Origin: Mytilus galloprovincialis
Taxonomy: Eukaryota; Mollusca; Bivalvia; Mytilida; Mytilidae
Direction of reading: 5' to 3'
DNA: 64,000 nt
Assembly: GCF_965363235.1 (NCBI RefSeq)
Contig: NC_134850.1
Coordinates: 34,507,102-34,571,101 of the forward strand
Below the pieces are notes generated by a model that saw nothing but the letters and a program-made list of their open reading frames with translations, did not search any database and was not told the DNA's origin. This document shows positions 57,801-63,800 of this stretch, in pieces. The translations under genes were made by a program, and so were the position numbers. Positions within the stretch are counted from its first letter, which is position 1. Each line of letters starts with the position of its first letter.

Positions 57801-60800
57801 TCTCATTTTGTTTTATATTCAATATTTTTTTGTCAATTTTATTTGAAATTCGTGTATCGTTTCTTTTGTTGACTAGTATATTAGGCACAATCCTTCCCGT
57901 TGTGGGTTTAGTGTCACACTGTCATAAAGTTACAGAAATGTTTATTTCTGATGCAAAGACCTTACAAGTGAAACAATAATAAAGCAAAAGTATACCATCT
58001 TTAATGATAAACTACAAAGTATCTATTGGAGGAAAATTATAAGTTTGGGAAAAAGAAGTACTTCGATGTAATTATGTAGACAAACATGTATACTAGCAGT
58101 GTTATAGTAAGCTATACAAGTCGCCGTAGTGAAAACATGTGAAAAAAAATCTATAACGAGAAACAAACAACTCTATTTATTATGAAACAATAACTGAACA
58201 AAAACATAGTAAATTAATTTAAGATCAAATCAAAACGAAAATAAAATTAAAATAAAAACTATGTGTTCTACTAATAACTGTTTAGGAAGGCCATCACATT
58301 ATTAATGTGATCATTATCATATGCTCAAAAAGCTTAAGTTAAACATGCTATTAAGAAGTATGTTACATTTGTAAAATAACAGTACCTGATGGTCCATTGT
58401 CAAACAGTCGTAAACAATTACTAGACAAACTGTAATCCTCTATATTACCATTATCCCATTGTACTTTTACATCTAGTTTAAGTGTTACCATGTCGAGTTT
58501 TGACATGCGCTTGCTGTGTTTGTTTTTTACTGATTCTTCTTGTGCTGTTATATTGTATTTCCCTTTGAAATCTCCAACCTAATGCAAATAGAAAGTATTG
58601 CATATGGTTTATTTTGGAATTATCAGTATTGGTGAATTCATCTTGACAGACAATTTATCCTATGTCTTTCAAAACAAAAACTATCAAATGATTCGTCGTT
58701 AACAATGTAACATAATAGAGGCAAACGATACTTCAGAAATATTTAATCTTATTCATCATAAACGAACTGACAACATCACAGAACAACAAAAATAAAAACC
58801 ATACCAAACAACATATAAAAGTTAAGTAAACACAAATCAGAAAAAAAACACAAGAACCCAAATAAATCCAGAGAGTATGTCAGGTGTTCTCCAAGATTCA
58901 GTTATTATAATAGTTGCTTTATCAGTATAAATTAGACCAATCCTAAATATAATAGTTCATGCCACGTCACTTTCAATTTTAAAGTAAAATCGGAGACGTT
59001 CTCTGTTGACCACTTACTTCAACAAAACCATAAACATACATATAGTTTCTTTTATATCCGGGAAAATAAAAGCTATATTACAAGAAACAATTTGCTTGAT
59101 TAAATCTTACATGTGTAACTGTTCCTAAATATCCTAGTCCACCATCACACACGTTATCGTCATCCCATCCAGGACCTCTTACAACTCTTGCGCCTTTCTG
59201 TAAATTTTCTGCATTACAAATTACACAACAAAGTATTACATGTGTTCAAAAACATGTTAAACCCCGCTGCATTTTTTCGCCTGTCCCAAATCAGGAGCCT
59301 TTGGTCTTTGTTAGCTTGTATGATGTTGACATTACGTTTCTTGTGTTAAGTATGACGTCCAATATCACTAAACTAGTATACATGTTTGTACAGGGGGCAC
59401 ATGAAGCACACCTCCGTTTGCGGGATATTCTCGCTGAATTGAAGACCCATTGATGGCCTTCGGCTGTTGTTTACATTTTTGTCGGGTTGTTTTTGTCTTT
59501 GATACATTCCCCGTAGCCATTGTCAACTTTATATTCACGTGGTAATAAAGATATGCATCATGACCTTTCTATAATGGCCATATCGTATCATCCTAATATC
59601 CTGTCATAACCCAAGACGTTATTCGAAAAAAGAATATGTATTAATCATTTTATAATATACCAATTGTTTTTCATATGACAATGTATGAGGCAAATAATAC
59701 GTATAAATAACGTTTTATGAGCCGATGCAAATTCATGTTATATTTCGAGACAATAGATATAAGAGGATGTGATATGAGACAACTATCCATCACAGTCATA
59801 ATATGCGAAAGCAAACAAACAATAATAGGTCAAAGTACGGTCTTCAATATTGAGCATTGGCTCACATCGAATAGTATATTAGGTTGATCTGTATATCTTT
59901 CAACTTTTTCAACTGTTACAAGAAATGTATATTTGTGATTCAAACTTTTTTTTTAATTTGAAGCGGCTGATTTTCAAAATCCGGGAAACTTGTATTCTGA
60001 TTTTTCGTTTTAAATAAAACTACACGGAAACGCTTTGCCAACGTCATCAATAAGGCAGTATATGATACGTGACTGTAAATTACGTATGATTTGTTTCACC
60101 AATTAAATTCTAAACTTGCAGCATTTATAAACGGAATACCATCTGTTATGTCTTGTTGTGTCATTTGTTATTTGCAAACGGAAGCCGCCGTAAAATACTG
60201 AGTCACAGTAGTGGATTATTTGCACGCACGAGACGCCCCTGATACGGGTTATCAGATTTTGTATGTATCAATGGCTGCCTTACTTCTGCGCGTTACATAT
60301 GTGACAAAAACTATTATGTTAATGGCAAGTATCTAAAAAATGTATATTTAATCTGAGAAACTATATCTGAAATGAAAACAAAAGTAATCAGATTTTAAAA
60401 TTGTAAGCTCAAGTATTTTCGCCAAGACCTGTCTCGTTCAGGTGAACACAGTTTTTAAATGTTCGGTAATAGGTTTTGAACTAGACATGTACATGTATAT
60501 CGGAAAGAACGACAAGATGGAATGGCTTTAATGACGACATAAATTTCGTTTAGGTGAAAACAGTTTTCAAATGTTCGGTAATGGGTTTTGAACTAGACAT
60601 ATACATTTACAAAAAATGTATATTGGAAAGAACGACAAGATGGAATGGCTTTAATGACGACAGAAAATACGATCGAATGCTTCACTTCTGAAAAAAATGT
60701 GTTTCTAATAGGTAAAAAAGATAAACCGACTAATACAAATGATTTTGAGATGTGCCCTTTCATTACTGATTTTTTCACAAGTGTTAAATATGGTGTCTCT

Positions 60801-63800
60801 TTTGGTTTTATATTTATTCAACTAATGTCCACATATTCTATCATACATACTGTTTATGCATGCTCAACAGTATTAAAAAGATAGAGTAAAAATATAAAAA
60901 AAGGAAATTTAAGCAAGGGAATCAACCATGTATATGCAATAACTGTGACTACTTCTTATGATTTAAATTTACTCACCAACTGTTGCAATAGGCAAATGTT
61001 GTTCGTAATACATAGGGCCTTTTGTTGCTACTGTAAATTTTAAATCACACTGTCCATTCCTACCTACGCGATAGCTTCCTTCGAAATTGTCGTGCCAGTG
61101 TACTTTTGCATCAGACCTGTATGTTTCAATAGCGTTTTCAAGGAATTTTTTTACTCGCCCTGAAAAGACACATCCGGTGTGTTTGTAAATCAAATACAGT
61201 TAGCTCTCATTGTCTCGAACTCGATTGACTCGAAATTTTGGATGAGTCGAAATTTTCACGTGGTCCCGAACTTGTTCCATATAAATGTATGTAATTCGAC
61301 TCCTGATGAGTGAAAATTGAATGAGTTGAAATTTTGGTTGAGTTGAACTAAATTTACGATCCCAAGGTTAACAAAAGCATTCAAAATTCATTATTTTCTC
61401 GGACTAATACACATATGTCAAAACATGACCTTCGGCAATTAAATGGATTGAAGAGTTAATCTGACAATACACGTGTAATTAAATTTCCAGTCACTGACCA
61501 CTGTATTGATTTATGACATGCTATTTCCACGAGTGTTTACCTAAGATTATCTTTTATAGAATTTTTATAAATAATTAGTGAAACATTGTTAATGTTCATG
61601 AAAAAGTATTTAAAATGTTTACAAAACAATTAATTGTGATTTACACTGATGAGCTTGGGTGTGTATAAAGTAAGGATTATGACTTCTGTTGATGATCACC
61701 TAAAAACCACTCAATCGGCGTTTCTATTCCAGTTGTATTTACTTTTGAAAAGAAAGATTGAGATAAAACAAAATGAAGAGGAATCTAAATTTTCTAAAGT
61801 CTCTTGTATCCGAGAATAAACAATTTTGTCAACTATAAACGACCTGAATAACGAAACTATTGATTGGAAATTACTCTCTCGGATAAAAGCCATAGGAGAA
61901 AATTGTACCTGAAACAATTGAATATTAAGTAAAAATAATGTTATTATAATAATGAAAGACCATGATATACAAATACATCGATCTGATACCAGAATATCGA
62001 CCCCCTTCCCATATTCTCCCGGATTTATTTTAGCTTTACCAAGCTAAGCAAGAGTTGTGTCCCTTGTTCTGTCAAACTTCCGGTTTTCGTTTGAGTCAAA
62101 CTACGTGTATCTCGAAATATTTCTCTGGTCCGGCTGACTTCGAGATAACGAGAGTCGACTGTATATTGCAACCGGAACATGTTTCACTATGCTAAGATAA
62201 TACTAGATGATTTTACATAATGACGATCGTTTACCTTTATGTTTATGGTCCCCATACAGGTAGACAATTGCATTTGGTTGAATTCCTAAGGCATGTGTGA
62301 TTTTCTGATTTTCTCGTGGTGGCATTTGTTCACTAAAATTAAATATAAAGTATCTCTTTTAACCGTATATAGAATACAAAAGAAATTATTATTTATTGTG
62401 CAAAAATCCGATAGAAAAACATGGCAGAGTCATATATGCCTTTTTTTCTATGAAAAAAAACCATGGCAAATGTTTAGAATTTGCTAATGCTACATTATAT
62501 CTGTTAAGAAAACCCTTTTGCTAACAGTCTGTGTTATGCTTTAAGCATTTATATATACGAAGTAAATGGCCGATAAATTGCTACATAAGGAGATGTTGAG
62601 AAAAAACAAAAGAAAGGGAATCTCTAAAATGTCCTTTCAGACTATAATATGTTTATAAAAGTTTCACTGGTAAACATTATTTTTAATGTTGCCAGCTGAA
62701 GATTACAAACACATTATTTAAAGAAACTAGTAATATATTTTAACTTAATGTTCTGCAATAAACATGTTCTCTTATTAGATATTTCACCACTAGGTGACTA
62801 TTTTGTAAAAAAACTAAGTAAATCAAAAGGATACCACAGATACAGTTAAGTTTGTCTAACAAAAAGTTACAAAAATATCGAACGCTAAGGAAAGTTCATA
62901 TCGGAGAGTCCCTTTTCAAATGGCAGAATCAAAAGCTCAAACAGATAAAACGAACATAAAGCAGTAGTCATAATTCATATATCTGACTAGGTTTAGCCAT
63001 GCTTTATACATTGTGAATTAAACCTAGTTGTATAACTAGCTAAAGCTCTCACTAAATAGGAGAGTTGAATAAATGTTCAATTTCAGGAAAAGGTGTAGGA
63101 ATTCAGACAGCTGGAGAAAACATCATAGAAAATGGGAATAAATTAACCGTTACACAATATCAACCAGGAAAACAAAAAGAAAACATCGGACTGGGTACAG
63201 TCATGATCTAAAGAGATATAGAATTATCGCTTAAATCTTGTTTCATGACTAGCGCATATTCAACTTGTTTATAGATTCGTTATATTGGCAAATGAAGTTG
63301 AGCTATTCAAACAGATTATATGTTAATCAATGTTAAATAATAATAAGTGTGCCCCATTTGTATACACATACAGGTAAACAACATTACTGAGATCAAAATT
63401 CACACAATATTTGCGTACTACGATCAACAGAACTGATAAAACTAGTTCAGCCTTTATAAACACATAGAATTACAAAAAAAAAGAAATGGTAAGACTCGTG
63501 TGGCTGTATGTGTTTTTTGCCATTGGTTATTTGTTTGCCCTTCTTTTGCTGGCAAATGGCTTTGTTGCAATTTGTTTCCGTTTCTATTTCCGACTTATCG
63601 TAGTTTGATGTTTTCTTTCTTCTTTTTTTTTTGTTTTTAACAAATACCTACTTTTTTTCATATTCAAATGTGTATGCTATCGTGTATAAGTTCGGGATAT
63701 TATCAACTAACCCTTTTGAATCAGTACTGAGAATTCTTTTGAATATATGTGAACGATCATGCTCATTGTTCATGTAGCAGTCGGTACAAAGATCATAATC

